Assembly: GCF_013177455.1 (NCBI RefSeq)
Contig: NZ_CP053660.1
Coordinates: 2,852,001 to 2,916,000, forward strand
Length of the DNA: 64,000 nt
Direction of reading: 5' to 3'
Source: Nocardioides marmotae
Lineage (GTDB): Bacteria; Actinomycetota; Actinomycetes; Propionibacteriales; Nocardioidaceae
Position numbers and translations under genes: made by a program. This document shows positions 8,490 through 18,001 of the stretch, piece after piece. A model generated the notes under the pieces. It ran no database searches and was not told where the DNA came from. It worked only from the letters and a program-made list of their open reading frames with translations. How positions within the stretch are numbered: position 1 is the stretch's first letter; each line of letters begins with the position of its first letter.

Positions 8490-9223
8490 CCGAGCTGCTC
8501 GCCGTCCGCGGGGTGTCCAAGCGCTTCGGGCGCGTGGTCACCGCGACCGACGTGTCCTTCTCGGTGGCCGCCGGCGAGGTGCTCGGCGTCGTCGGCCCGA
8601 ACGGCGCCGGCAAGTCCACGATGCTCGACCTCGTCAACGGCACCCAGCGTCCCGACGCCGGCCAGGTGCTGCTCGACGGGCATGACGTCACCTCCCTCGA
8701 CGCCGCGGCGCGTGGTCGCCGCGGCGTCGGGCGGACCTACCAGATCCCCCGGCCCTTCGGGGGCCTGACGGTCTTCGAGAACGTCCTGGTCGGGTCCACC
8801 TTCGCCGGTCGGCACCGCGGCAAGGAGGCCCACCGCGCGGCGGTCGACGCCATCGAGGTCGCCGGGCTCGGGGACCTGCTCAACACCCGGGCCGGGGGGC
8901 TGCGCCTCCTCGACCGCAAGCGGCTCGAGCTGGCCCGGGCCCTCGCGACGCGCCCCCGGCTCGTGCTGCTCGACGAGATCGCCGGCGGCCTGACCGAGGC
9001 CGAGCTGCCCGCGCTCATGGACGTCGTGCGCCGGCTGCGCGAGGCCGGGCTCGGCGTGGTCTGGATCGAGCACATCGTCCACGCGCTGCTCGAGGTCGTC
9101 GACCGGCTGATGTGCCTGGCCATGGGCGAGGTCGTCGCCATCGGCGACCCGCACGAGGTGATGCGCAGCCCCGCCGTGGTGGAGGTCTACCTCGGCTCCA
9201 TCCCGGAGGGGGACGCCCGATGA
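8486..9223 (+). CDS. ABC transporter ATP-binding protein, LivG-type
   Basis: 245 residues from a GTG overlapping the previous stop. Walker A is GPNGAGKS (37-44) and Walker B is LVLLDE. The LivG-specific C-terminal part with HIVHALLEVVDRL is present. The ABC signature normally written LSGGQ, or LPYGQQRRLE in LivG, reads LRLLDRKRLE here, so the serine-glycine contacts of this subunit look degenerate. In a LivG/LivF heterodimer this could leave one of the two ATP sites weak. The partner ATPase follows with a 4-bp overlap. Confidence 0.85.
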   Translation: MTELLAVRGVSKRFGRVVTATDVSFSVAAGEVLGVVGPNGAGKSTMLDLVNGTQRPDAGQVLLDGHDVTSLDAAARGRRGVGRTYQIPRPFGGLTVFENVLVGSTFAGRHRGKEAHRAAVDAIEVAGLGDLLNTRAGGLRLLDRKRLELARALATRPRLVLLDEIAGGLTEAELPALMDVVRRLREAGLGVVWIEHIVHALLEVVDRLMCLAMGEVVAIGDPHEVMRSPAVVEVYLGSIPEGDAR

Positions 9224-9927
9224 GCCTGCTCGAGGTCGACGCGATCGACGCCCACTACGGCGAGCTCCGGGCGCTGCACGGCCTGGACCTGCGCGTGGAG
9301 GAGGGCGAGACGCTCGCCGTCGTCGGCGCCAACGGTGCCGGCAAGTCCACCCTGCTCAAGGCGGTCGCCGGGGTCCTGCGCCCGACCGCCGGCCAGGTCC
9401 GCTTCGACGGTCGCGACGTCAGCGCCGTGCCCGATCACAAGCGGGTCCGCCTCGGCATCTCCCTGGTGCCCGAGGGCCGCCGGATCTTCCGGTCCCTCAG
9501 CGTGGAGGAGAACCTGCTGGTCGGTGGCCACCCCGGCCGCCCCGGGCCGTGGGACCTCGCGGCGGTGTACGACGCCTTCCCGCTGCTCGCGGACCGGCGG
9601 GCGCGCACCGGCGGCTACCTCTCCGGCGGTGAGCAGCAGGCGACCGCGATCGGGCGGGCCCTGATGGCCAACCCGCGGCTGCTGCTGCTCGACGAGGTCT
9701 CGCTCGGCCTGGCCCCGGTCGTGGTGCAGGACATCTACCGCGCGCTCCCCCGCATCACCGCACGCGGCACCACGGTGCTGGTCGTCGAGCAGGACCTCGG
9801 CCAGGCGCTCGAGGTCGCCGACCGGGTGCAGTGCCTGCTGGAGGGCCGCACCGTGCTGGAGGCCCCGGTCTCCCAGGTCGACCGCGAGCAGGTCGCGGCC
9901 GCCTACTTCGGTCTCGAGGAGGTCTAG
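9220..9927 (+). CDS. ABC transporter ATP-binding protein, LivF-type
   Basis: 235 residues, ATG overlapping the LivG stop. Walker A GANGAGKS (36-43), a canonical signature LSGGEQQ near residue 132 and Walker B LLLLDEVSLGLAP are all present. It forms the second ATPase of the importer. The length and the VPEGRRIF motif are those of LivF. Confidence 0.88.
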   Translation: MSLLEVDAIDAHYGELRALHGLDLRVEEGETLAVVGANGAGKSTLLKAVAGVLRPTAGQVRFDGRDVSAVPDHKRVRLGISLVPEGRRIFRSLSVEENLLVGGHPGRPGPWDLAAVYDAFPLLADRRARTGGYLSGGEQQATAIGRALMANPRLLLLDEVSLGLAPVVVQDIYRALPRITARGTTVLVVEQDLGQALEVADRVQCLLEGRTVLEAPVSQVDREQVAAAYFGLEEV

Positions 9928-9929
9928 GG

Positions 9930-10799
9930 ATGGACTGGCTGAACGCGGTGGTCCAGGGCGTGCTCCTGGGCGGCCAGTACGCACTGATCGCGTGCGGGCT
10001 CTCGCTGGTCTTCGGCGTCATGCGGATCGTCAACCTCGCCCACGGCGCGCTCGCCGTCGCCGCGGCGTACCTGACCCTCCTCGTCGTCGAGCAGACCCCG
10101 CTCCCCCTGCCGGTGGCCCTGGTGGTGGCCGTGCTGGTCTTCGCGGTCGTCGGCTACCTGCTCCAGCGGGTGCTGCTCAACCGCTCCCTGGGCCAGGGCG
10201 AGCTGGCGCCGCTGCTGGTGACCTTCGGGGTGTCGGTGGTGCTGGTGAACCTGCTCCAGGAGCTGGCCACCGCCAACTCGCGCAGCATCTCGATCGGGTC
10301 GCTCGGCACGTCCAGCGTGAAGCTCGCCGACGGGCTCTCGCTCGGCGTCTTCTCCCTGCTCACCTTCGCGATCGCGGTCGCCGTCATCGGCGCGATCCAG
10401 CTCTTCCTGGCCCGCACCGCCACCGGCCGGGCGATGCGCGCGACCAGCGACGACCCCGGCGCGGCCCGGCTGATGGGCATCGACGACCGGCACGTCTACG
10501 GCCTCGCGACCGCCATCGCGGTCGGCAGCGTCGCGATCGCCGGGGCGTTCCTGGGGATGAGCACGCAGTTCACCCCCGGGTACGGCGACCTCGTCCTGAT
10601 CTTCGCCTTCGAGGCCGTGATCATCGGCGGGCTCGGCTCGCTGTGGGGCACGTTCCTCGGAGGGCTCGTCCTCGGTGTCGCGCAGACCGTCGGCGCCCAG
10701 GTCGACCCGGCGTACGGCGTCCTGGTCGGCCACCTCGTCTTCCTCGCCGTGCTGGCCTTCCGGCCCAGCGGCCTGATGCCCCGGATGGTGACCGCATGA
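9930..10799 (+). CDS. ABC transporter permease, LivH-type
   Basis: 289 residues, starting 2 bp after the LivF stop. It has about eight hydrophobic membrane segments and the typical LivH start LNAVVQGVLLGGQYALIACGLSLVFGVMRIVNLAHG. The segment VIIGGLGSLWGTFLGG near the C-terminus matches the conserved EAA-like cytoplasmic loop of this permease class. It forms the translocation pore with the LivM-type protein. Confidence 0.87.
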   Translation: MDWLNAVVQGVLLGGQYALIACGLSLVFGVMRIVNLAHGALAVAAAYLTLLVVEQTPLPLPVALVVAVLVFAVVGYLLQRVLLNRSLGQGELAPLLVTFGVSVVLVNLLQELATANSRSISIGSLGTSSVKLADGLSLGVFSLLTFAIAVAVIGAIQLFLARTATGRAMRATSDDPGAARLMGIDDRHVYGLATAIAVGSVAIAGAFLGMSTQFTPGYGDLVLIFAFEAVIIGGLGSLWGTFLGGLVLGVAQTVGAQVDPAYGVLVGHLVFLAVLAFRPSGLMPRMVTA

Positions 10800-11887
10800 G
10801 CCCGACCCCCACCACCAACCCCGCCGGCCCCGCCGCCGCGCCCGCGGACCTGCTCGCCGGCGCCGGTGCGCGCGACGTCCACGTGGACCGCGGCGGGCGC
10901 GGGGGCCTCGTGGGCGCGGCGGTCCTGGTCGTGGCCGTCCTCGTGCTCGCGCTCTGGGTCCCCTACAACGTCTCGCTGGGCACCCTGAGCCAGCTGGTCG
11001 GCCTCTTCGCGCTGATCATCCTGGCCACGACGTGGAACCTGCTGGCCGGCTACGGCGGCCTGGTCTCCATCGGCCAGCAGGCCTTCATCGGCGCGGGCGG
11101 CTACGGCGTCATCTACCTCGCCGACACCGTCGGGGTGCCGCTCATCGGGGCGCTGGCCCTGGCGGCGGTGGTCTGCGGGCTGCTGGCGCTGATGACCTCG
11201 TTCCTGGTCTTCCGGCTGGTCGGCGGCTACTTCGCGATCGGCACCTGGGTGGTGGCGGAGGTCTTCAAGCTGGTGACCACCCAGGTCGACGCGCTCGGCG
11301 GCGGGTCGGGGCTCTCCCTCGGCGCCTTCCGCGGCGTGGACCGGGTCGACCGGGTCGCGACCGTCTACTGGCTGGGCCTGGGCCTCGCGGTGCTCGTCGT
11401 CGTGGCGACGTACCTGCTCATGCGCTCGCGCGTCGGGCTCGGCCTCACCGCGATCCGCGACGACGCCAAGGCGGCCTCCGGGCTCGGCGTCGACGTCCGC
11501 CGCTGGCAGCGCACCGTGTACGTCGCCTCCTCGGCCGGCGCCGGGCTGGCCGGGGCGCTCATCGCCGTCAACACGCTGCGGGTCAGCCCGGACTCGATCT
11601 ACTCGGTCAGCTGGAGCGCCTTCATGATCTTCATCGTGGTGATCGGCGGCCTCGGCACCATCGAGGGCCCGATCCTGGGAGCGGTCGTCTTCTTCGTGCT
11701 CCAGCAGCAGCTCGCCGACCAGGGCACGTGGTACCTCGTGGCGGTCGGCGCGCTGGCGATCGCGGTCGTGCTGCTCGCCCCGCGCGGCCTGTGGGGCGCC
11801 CTCACCCGCGACCGGCTGCACCTGTTCCCCGTCGGCCGCCGGGTGCGGGTCGCCGAGAGGTCTGGACGTCCTGCGGCGGATGCGTAG
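10796..11887 (+). CDS. ABC transporter permease, LivM-type
   Basis: 363 residues, ATGA overlap with the LivH gene. A hydrophilic Ala/Pro-rich N-terminus of about 35 residues precedes multiple membrane segments; the motifs NLLAGYGGLVSIGQQAFIGAGGY and the loop GGLGTIEGPILGA are typical of LivM. It is the last transporter subunit. The AraC-family gene follows after only 9 bp, so transporter and regulator are probably one transcript. Confidence 0.87.
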   Translation: MSPTPTTNPAGPAAAPADLLAGAGARDVHVDRGGRGGLVGAAVLVVAVLVLALWVPYNVSLGTLSQLVGLFALIILATTWNLLAGYGGLVSIGQQAFIGAGGYGVIYLADTVGVPLIGALALAAVVCGLLALMTSFLVFRLVGGYFAIGTWVVAEVFKLVTTQVDALGGGSGLSLGAFRGVDRVDRVATVYWLGLGLAVLVVVATYLLMRSRVGLGLTAIRDDAKAASGLGVDVRRWQRTVYVASSAGAGLAGALIAVNTLRVSPDSIYSVSWSAFMIFIVVIGGLGTIEGPILGAVVFFVLQQQLADQGTWYLVAVGALAIAVVLLAPRGLWGALTRDRLHLFPVGRRVRVAERSGRPAADA

Positions 11888-11896
11888 CCTGAGTAC

Positions 11897-12880
11897 ATGA
11901 CGCACGTCACACCTGCGGGGGGCGGAGGAGCCCCGGTCGCGTTCTCCACGGCCGGGCTCCCCGAGGCGCAGCGGATCGAGCTGTGGGAGTCCCACAACGC
12001 CGAGGCCCTCATCGGGCTGCGCTGCCGCAGCATGAGCGGCGCCGCCCTCGACGCCACCGAGGTCAACCTCCAGGTCGACCGGCTCCACCTGGCCCGGGTC
12101 CGCGGCAGCTCCCACGTCGTCGAGCGCGACGCGGGCATGGTCCGCAGCCGCCCGGCGGAGTCGGTGGCGCTGTTCTTCAGCCTCGCCGGCGAGGCGTTCT
12201 TCTACCACGACGACGGCGTGCGGACCGTCCAGCCGGGCCAGATGCTGCTCTGCGACGCCGACCGGCCGTTCATGCGCGGCTTCTCCCGCGGCCTGGAGGA
12301 GCTGGTGCTCAAGGTCCCGCGCGAGCTGTTCACCGAGGCCACCGGCATCACCGACGTGCCCAAGCCGGTGGTCACCGGCTTCGCCGCCGGCGCCAACGCC
12401 CACGCCCACGACCTGGCCCGCATGGTCGGCGCCGCCGCCCGCGACGAGGACCCGGTGCCGGTCACCGAGCAGGCGCTGCTCGACCTGCTCGCGGCACTCA
12501 CCGGCCGGGACCACCAGGGCGACCTCACCACCGCGCACCGCAGCGCGGCACAGGCCTACATCGACGCCCACCTCTCCGACCCCTCGCTGTCGGCCGCCCA
12601 GGTGGCCGCGGCGGTCGGGCTCTCCACCCGCCACCTCTCGCGGGTCTTCGCGCAGGTCGACACCAGCGTGCCCCGCTACGTCCTGGGCCGCCGGCTCGAG
12701 CTGGCCCGGCGGCTGCTGGAGAAGCCGGCCGCGACCTCGATGACGATCGCCGAGATCGCCCACCACTGCGGCTTCAGCTCCGCGGCGCACTTCTCCCACG
12801 CCTTCACCACCCACGTCGGCGAGCGCGCCAGCGACGTACGCCGCCGGGCCGTCGCCGCCCGCGCCGTCCCCCTGCCCTGA
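11897..12880 (+). CDS. AraC-family transcriptional regulator
   Basis: 327 residues. The N-terminal 190 residues form an AraC-binding-like/cupin sensor domain; the C-terminal part (about 215-315) has two helix-turn-helix units including LSAAQVAAAVGLSTRHLSRVF and TIAEIAHHCGFSSAAHFSHAF. Regulators of this NimR/XylS-like form often control catabolic operons. It lies at the end of the transporter operon and just before the hydroxylase operon. A near-identical 27-bp element upstream of both operons is its best candidate target. The effector is unknown. Confidence 0.87.
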   Translation: MTHVTPAGGGGAPVAFSTAGLPEAQRIELWESHNAEALIGLRCRSMSGAALDATEVNLQVDRLHLARVRGSSHVVERDAGMVRSRPAESVALFFSLAGEAFFYHDDGVRTVQPGQMLLCDADRPFMRGFSRGLEELVLKVPRELFTEATGITDVPKPVVTGFAAGANAHAHDLARMVGAAARDEDPVPVTEQALLDLLAALTGRDHQGDLTTAHRSAAQAYIDAHLSDPSLSAAQVAAAVGLSTRHLSRVFAQVDTSVPRYVLGRRLELARRLLEKPAATSMTIAEIAHHCGFSSAAHFSHAFTTHVGERASDVRRRAVAARAVPLP

Positions 12881-12900
12881 CCCTGCGCAGAACAGCCAGG

Positions 12901-12927
12901 TGCGCCGATCGGCCAACGCTTCCGCTT
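12901..12927 (+). promoter_or_regulatory. 27-bp shared motif upstream of hydroxylase operon
   Basis: Twin of 7074-7100 (23/27 identity). It lies in the 143-bp gap between the AraC-family gene and the FAD hydroxylase. It is a candidate activator site linking uptake and degradation. Confidence 0.5.
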
Positions 12928-13023
12928 CGCGCCGAGATCGGCGTCACACCTCCCGCCCGGGCCGCGCGGGTGCCGAGACTGGCCGGGCCGCCGGCGGGTG
13001 TCCGGCGCAGAGAGGTGACGACC

Positions 13024-14838
13024 ATGCCTGCGTTCCAGGACGGCCAGACCGAGACCGAGCTGCCGACCACCGCGACCGTCGAGACCGACGTGCTCATCGT
13101 GGGGTCGGGCCCGGCCGGGTCGGCCGCCGCGCTCGCCCTGGCGACGCTCGGGGTCCCGAACATCATGATCACCAAGTACCGCTGGACCGCGAACACCCCC
13201 CGCGCCCACATCACCAACCAGCGCGCCATGGAGGTCTTCCGCGACCTCGGCATCGAGGACCAGGTGCTGGCCGACGCGACCCCGCACCACCTCGTCGGCG
13301 ACACCGTCTTCTGCACCTCCATCGCCGGGGAGGAGATCGGGCGCATCCACACCTGGGGCACCAGCCCGGCCCGCGAGGCCGACTACCAGCTGGCCTCGCC
13401 GTGCCTGACCGTCGACATCCCGCAGACCTACCTCGAGCCGATCCTGGTCCGCAACGCGGCCGCGCGCGGCTCGCAGACGCGCTTCTCCACCGAGTACCTC
13501 TCCCACGTCCAGGGCGACGAGGGCGTCGACGTGCAGGTCCTCGACCGGCTCACCGGCCAGCAGTACACGATCCGCGCGACGTACCTCATCGGCGCCGACG
13601 GCGCGCGCTCGAAGGTCGCCTCCGACATCGGCCTGCCCTTCGAGGGCGCGATGGACATCGCGGGCTCGATGAACATCACCTTCAAGGCCGACATCGCGGC
13701 GTACGTCGACCACCGCCCCTCGGTGCTCTACTGGGTCATCCAGCCCGGCTCCAACGTCGGCGGCATCGGCGCCGGCCTGGTGCGCATGGTCCGGCCGTGG
13801 AACGAGTGGCTCATCGTGTGGGGCTACGACATCGGCGGGCCGCCGCCGGTGGTCGACGAGGACGCCGCCACCCAGATCGTGCGCAACCTGCTCGGCATGC
13901 CCGACCTCGACGTCGAGATCACCGGCACCTCCCTGTGGGGCAACAACGAGATGTACGCGACGCACCTCCAGTCCGGCCGTGTCTTCTGCGCCGGCGACGC
14001 CATCCACCGCCACCCGCCGAGCAACGGGCTCGGCTCGAACACCTCGGTCCAGGACTCCTACAACCTGGCGTGGAAGCTCGCCGCCGTGCTCCGCGGCCAG
14101 GCCGGCCCCGCGCTGCTGGACACCTACTCCACCGAGCGCGCGCCGGTCGCCGAGCGGATCGTCAAGCGGGCCAACCGCTCCAGCCGGGAGTTCGTCGACC
14201 TCTTCGTCGCCCTCGGGGTCACCGACGCCCGCACCGAGGAGGAGATGGTCGCCAGGATCGAGGAGCGCAAGGCCAACACCCCCGAGGGCGCGGCCAAGCG
14301 CGCGGCGCTGCTCAAGGCGATGGAGCTGAAGAACTACGAGTTCAACGCCCACGGCGTCGAGCTCGGGCAGTTCTACGAGTCCTCCGCCGTGGTCGGCGAC
14401 GGGACCCCGCGCCCCACCCCGACCCGCGACCCCGACCTCTACCACGAGGCCTCGACCGTGCCCGGCTCCCACCTGCCGCACGCGTGGGTCGGCGACAACG
14501 TGCACAAGCAGGCGATGATGGACCTCGCCCCCTACGACCGGTTCACCCTCATCACCGGCATCGCCGGGGAGGCCTGGGCGGAGGCCGCCGCGGCGGTGGC
14601 CGCCGAGCTCGGCGTCCCGCTGGCCACCGTCGTCATCGGCCCCGGCCGCGAGGTCACCGACCTCTACTACGACTGGGCCAAGCTGCGCGAGGTCGAGGAG
14701 AGCGGCGCGCTGCTCGTGCGCCCCGACAAGCACATCGCCTGGCGCGCCCGCACGCTGCCCGAGGACCCGGCCGGCGACCTGCGCGACGCGCTCGCCCGCG
14801 TCCTCTCGCGGGCGCCGGAGCAGGGCGGGGACGCATGA
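13024..14838 (+). CDS. FAD-dependent phenol/resorcinol-type hydroxylase (TfdB-like)
   Basis: 604 residues of the class A flavoprotein aromatic hydroxylases. It has the FAD-binding GSGPAG (27-32), GADGARS near 190 and the second FAD motif [14 protein letters not shown] near 323, followed by a thioredoxin-like C-terminal domain as in phenol 2-monooxygenase and 2,4-dichlorophenol 6-monooxygenase. It adds one hydroxyl group ortho to an existing one with NAD(P)H and O2. Because maleylacetate reductase and hydroxyquinol dioxygenase follow with 4-bp overlaps, the likely product is hydroxyquinol, from resorcinol or a related dihydroxy compound, as in the resorcinol cluster of Corynebacterium. The exact substrate (resorcinol, chlorophenol, nitrocatechol) is open. 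Confidence 0.85.
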   Translation: MPAFQDGQTETELPTTATVETDVLIVGSGPAGSAAALALATLGVPNIMITKYRWTANTPRAHITNQRAMEVFRDLGIEDQVLADATPHHLVGDTVFCTSIAGEEIGRIHTWGTSPAREADYQLASPCLTVDIPQTYLEPILVRNAAARGSQTRFSTEYLSHVQGDEGVDVQVLDRLTGQQYTIRATYLIGADGARSKVASDIGLPFEGAMDIAGSMNITFKADIAAYVDHRPSVLYWVIQPGSNVGGIGAGLVRMVRPWNEWLIVWGYDIGGPPPVVDEDAATQIVRNLLGMPDLDVEITGTSLWGNNEMYATHLQSGRVFCAGDAIHRHPPSNGLGSNTSVQDSYNLAWKLAAVLRGQAGPALLDTYSTERAPVAERIVKRANRSSREFVDLFVALGVTDARTEEEMVARIEERKANTPEGAAKRAALLKAMELKNYEFNAHGVELGQFYESSAVVGDGTPRPTPTRDPDLYHEASTVPGSHLPHAWVGDNVHKQAMMDLAPYDRFTLITGIAGEAWAEAAAAVAAELGVPLATVVIGPGREVTDLYYDWAKLREVEESGALLVRPDKHIAWRARTLPEDPAGDLRDALARVLSRAPEQGGDA

Positions 14839-15896
14839 GCCTGCGCTTCGAGCACGAGACGCTCCCCCAGCGGGTGCGGTTCGGGGCCGGCGAGGCCGCG
14901 GCCGCGCTGGCCGAGGAGGTCGAGCGGCTCGGCGGCCGTCGGGTGATGGTCCTCGCCGGCCGCCCCGAGGCCGAGGTGGCCGCGCGGGTGACGGCCGGGC
15001 TGCCGGTGGTCCACCACCACGACGAGGTGGTCATGCACGTCCCGGTGCCGGTCGCCGAGCGCGCCCGGGCCGCCGCCGCCGAGCACGACGCCGACGTGCT
15101 GGTCAGCGTCGGCGGCGGGTCGACCACCGGGCTGGCCAAGGCGGTCGCGCTGACCACCGGCCTGCCGGTGGTCGCCGTCCCGACGACGTACGCCGGGTCG
15201 GAGGCGACGAACGTCTGGGGCCTCACCGACGACGGCGCCAAGACGACCGGGGTGGACCCGCGGGTGCTGCCCCGCGCGGTCGTCTACGACGCCTCGCTCC
15301 TCGTCTCGCTGCCGGTCGACCTCGCGGTCGCCTCGGGCCTCAACGCCATGGCCCACTGCGTGGACTCGATGTGGGCGCCGCGCACCGATCCGATCGACGC
15401 CGCGCTGGCCACCGAGGGCATCCGCGCGCTGGCCGCCGGCCTGCCGCGGATCGTCGAGGACCCGACCGGGGTCGCCGGCCACGAGCAGTCGCTGTACGGC
15501 GCGTACCTCGCCGCGGTCGCCTTCTCCTCGGCCGGGTCGGGCCTGCACCACAAGATCTGCCACGTGCTCGGCGGGCGCTACGACCTGCCGCACGCCCCGA
15601 CCCACGCCGTGGTGCTCCCCCACGTGCTCGCGCTCAACGGCCCGGCCGCCCCCGAGGCCGAGCGGCGGATCGCCGAGGCGTTCGGCTCCGACACCGCGCT
15701 CGACGGCCTCCAGGCCCTGCGCTCGCGGCTCGACGCACCCCGTGCGCTGCGCGACCACGGCCTGCCCGAGGACGACCTCGACGACGCCGCGGCGGCCGTC
15801 CTGCCCGCCGTGCCACCCAGCAACCCCGCCCCCGTCACCATCGACACGCTGCGCCACCTCCTGCGGCAGGCGTGGGAAGGAGCAGACCCGCGATGA
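14835..15896 (+). CDS. Maleylacetate reductase (iron-type alcohol dehydrogenase family)
   Basis: 353 residues, ATGA overlap with the hydroxylase. The NAD-binding motif [14 protein letters not shown] (near 92) and [11 protein letters not shown] are the maleylacetate-reductase variants of the iron-alcohol-dehydrogenase fold. Putative metal-region histidines are in MAHCVD (about 173), LHHKICH (about 237) and HAPTH (about 252). It reduces maleylacetate with NAD(P)H to 3-oxoadipate, the substrate of the PcaIJ transferase encoded 10 kb upstream. Order and overlap with the dioxygenase gene fit a hydroxyquinol operon. Confidence 0.9.
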   Translation: MSLRFEHETLPQRVRFGAGEAAAALAEEVERLGGRRVMVLAGRPEAEVAARVTAGLPVVHHHDEVVMHVPVPVAERARAAAAEHDADVLVSVGGGSTTGLAKAVALTTGLPVVAVPTTYAGSEATNVWGLTDDGAKTTGVDPRVLPRAVVYDASLLVSLPVDLAVASGLNAMAHCVDSMWAPRTDPIDAALATEGIRALAAGLPRIVEDPTGVAGHEQSLYGAYLAAVAFSSAGSGLHHKICHVLGGRYDLPHAPTHAVVLPHVLALNGPAAPEAERRIAEAFGSDTALDGLQALRSRLDAPRALRDHGLPEDDLDDAAAAVLPAVPPSNPAPVTIDTLRHLLRQAWEGADPR

Positions 15897-16882
15897 CCAG
15901 CACCCCGACCACCCCGAGCGCCGCCGACCACACCATCGAGGACGCCCAGCGCGAGCGCGAGGAGGAGCTCGTCCAGCGCGTCGTCGACTCCTTCGCCGGC
16001 ACGCCCGACGACCGGCTCCGCGAGATCATGGGCGCGGCCGTCCGCCACCTCCACGGCTTCCTCCGCGAGGTGCGGCTGACCGAGGAGGAGTGGCGCCAGG
16101 GCATCGACTTCCTCACCGCGATCGGCCACATCACCGACGACCGGCGCCAGGAGTTCATCCTGCTCTCCGACACCCTCGGCGCCTCGATGCAGACCATCGC
16201 GATCAACAACCAGGCCTACGCCGACGCCACCGAGGCCACCGTCTTCGGGCCGTTCTTCGTCGAGGACGCCCCGCGCGTCGAGCTCGGCGGCGACATCGCC
16301 GGCGGCGCGACCGGGCAGCCGTGCTGGGTCGAGGGCACCGTCCGCGACACCGACGGCCGGCCCGTCCCCGGCGCTCGGATCGAGGTGTGGGAGGCCGACG
16401 AGGACGGCTTCTACGACGTGCAGTACGGCGACGGCCGCACCGCCGGGCGCGCCCACCTGTTCAGCGACGAGGACGGCGGCTACCGGTTCTGGGCGGTCAC
16501 GCCGACGCCGTACCCGATCCCCCACGACGGCCCCGTCGGCGCCATGCTCGCCGCGACCGGCCGCTCGCCGATGCGCGCCTCGCACCTGCACTTCATGGTC
16601 ACCGCGCCCGGCCTGCGCACCCTGGTCACGCACATCTTCGTGCGCGGCGACGAGCTGCTCGCCAGCGACAGCGTCTTCGGCGTCAAGGACTCGCTGGTCA
16701 TGGACTTCGTCGAGCACCCGGCCGGCACGCCGACCCCCGACGGCCGCGACCTCGCCGACCGCTCCTGGGCGAGCACGCGCTTCGACGTCGTGCTCGCCCC
16801 GGGCGACGCCGGGGCCGACGCGGGGGCCGACGCGGGGGCCGACGCGGGCGTCGACGCGGGGGCAGACACGGACGGGCGCTAG
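15893..16882 (+). CDS. Hydroxyquinol 1,2-dioxygenase (intradiol ring cleavage)
   Basis: 329 residues, ATGA overlap with maleylacetate reductase. An N-terminal helical dimerisation domain (about 1-110) precedes the intradiol catalytic domain. The four Fe(III) ligands of the family are visible: Tyr174 in GFYDVQY, Tyr207 in TPYPIP, and His231 and His233 in ASHLHFM. It cleaves hydroxyquinol to maleylacetate. The neighbouring reductase makes hydroxyquinol more likely than catechol as substrate. The last 25 or so residues are a low-complexity DAGA repeat encoded by five 12-bp units, an unusual tail not needed for the fold. Confidence 0.9.
   Translation: MTSTPTTPSAADHTIEDAQREREEELVQRVVDSFAGTPDDRLREIMGAAVRHLHGFLREVRLTEEEWRQGIDFLTAIGHITDDRRQEFILLSDTLGASMQTIAINNQAYADATEATVFGPFFVEDAPRVELGGDIAGGATGQPCWVEGTVRDTDGRPVPGARIEVWEADEDGFYDVQYGDGRTAGRAHLFSDEDGGYRFWAVTPTPYPIPHDGPVGAMLAATGRSPMRASHLHFMVTAPGLRTLVTHIFVRGDELLASDSVFGVKDSLVMDFVEHPAGTPTPDGRDLADRSWASTRFDVVLAPGDAGADAGADAGADAGVDAGADTDGR
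16805..16864 (+). repeat. Five 12-bp tandem repeats at the 3' end of the dioxygenase gene
   Basis: Units of the type GACGCGGGGGCC, in frame, encode repeated Asp-Ala-Gly-Ala. The unit length keeps the frame, so copy number could vary without loss of function. Confidence 0.8.
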
Positions 16883-16886
16883 CGGG

Positions 16887-17885
16887 TCAGGGCCGGCGGG
16901 TCGACACCGTCCGGCTCGCCCGCTCGCAGTCGGCCCCGTCGCAGCGCACCAGCGCGGTCCGGACGCGGCCATGGGCGTCGAGCACCAGGTCGGTCGCCGT
17001 CTCGAAGCGGACCTGGCCGAACCAGCCGCCGATGTCGTACGTCGCCAGCCGCCGGCCGCGCACCGCCCGGGCCTGCACGGTGCTCGTGCCGAGCCCGTCG
17101 CTCAGGAGCGGGACCACCGCCAGCCGGCCGCCGTCCGGGGCGACCGCCTCGACGCGCCACTGGCACGAGCGCCACCACACCCGGCCGGGGTCGGAGATCG
17201 AGGTGACCACGCTGCAGCCGCCGAGGTAGGGGTCGCGAGTCCACGCCGCCATCCGGTCGGCCGCGAGGTCGGCCAGGTAGACGTCGCTGCCGGTCAGCGT
17301 GCGGATCGTGCCGGCGGTGAGGTCCCAGCGGACCGTCGGGCGGCGCACCCCGTCGCCGGAGACGAGCGCGACCCCGTCCCGGGCGTCCAGCACGTCACGG
17401 GCGCCGGCGAGGGTCCGCTGCACGAGCAGCTCACCCGAGCGCGGGTCGAGGGCGCGCAGGACCGTGCGGCCGGGCCGCCCGGGCCGGCCGAGGTACTGAC
17501 CGGTGAGCAGGTGGTCGCCGTCGGCGGAGAGGTGCGCGTCGTTCCAGCCGCGGCCGCGCAGGAGCACCCGCCGGGAGCCGTCGGGCCGCACCCGGGTCAC
17601 CCGCTGGTGGGTGCCGTTGACCGGCGTGAACGCGACGACGTAGGCCCCGCCGGCGCGGCCGAGCAGCCGGGCGTCGGGCAGGTCGATGCGGACGCGCCGG
17701 TCGCCGTCGACGATCGTCGAGCCGACGAGCGCCGGGAAGGCCGGGTCCGCGCCGCGCGCGAGGGCGGCCGGACGGATGAGCACCGGGTCGTCCGCCGCCG
17801 CCCCGGCTGGGGCTGGCATCAGCGCGACGACCGCAGCAGTGACGGCGGCGAGAGTGGCGGCCAGGGCGACGTGGGTGCGGGACAC
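16887..17885 (-). CDS. Secreted propeller-like protein of unknown function
   Basis: 332 residues from a GTG. A clear Sec signal peptide (charged MSRTH, hydrophobic residues 6-25, then Ala-rich APAGAAA) is followed by short repeats with paired aspartates and beta strands (VTRVRPDGSRRVLLRGRGW, LSADGDHLLTG), as in TolB/YVTN-like beta-propellers. Two cysteine pairs near the C-terminus (GGCSVV, RSCQW, VRCDGADCE) could form disulfides outside the cell. It is convergent with the hydroxyquinol operon and probably unrelated to it. A similar secreted protein is encoded at 35097-36098. Function unknown. Confidence 0.7.
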   Translation of the reverse strand: MSRTHVALAATLAAVTAAVVALMPAPAGAAADDPVLIRPAALARGADPAFPALVGSTIVDGDRRVRIDLPDARLLGRAGGAYVVAFTPVNGTHQRVTRVRPDGSRRVLLRGRGWNDAHLSADGDHLLTGQYLGRPGRPGRTVLRALDPRSGELLVQRTLAGARDVLDARDGVALVSGDGVRRPTVRWDLTAGTIRTLTGSDVYLADLAADRMAAWTRDPYLGGCSVVTSISDPGRVWWRSCQWRVEAVAPDGGRLAVVPLLSDGLGTSTVQARAVRGRRLATYDIGGWFGQVRFETATDLVLDAHGRVRTALVRCDGADCERASRTVSTRRP

Positions 17886-18001
17886 GGTGGCTCCAGGAGT
17901 GGGGGCGGGTGCGGCCGCCGGGCGGCGGCCACACCCTCTTCGACGCTGCCGCGGCCGCCGAGGTTGTCAGCCGGCTGGCCGCCGGGGCGTCAGCCGGGGC
18001 G

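Noticed and set aside
10496..12916. An 806-codon minus-strand open frame opposite livH/livM/araC
   Set aside because: Low-complexity Arg/Gly/Asp sequence; the plus-strand genes carry recognisable permease and HTH motifs.
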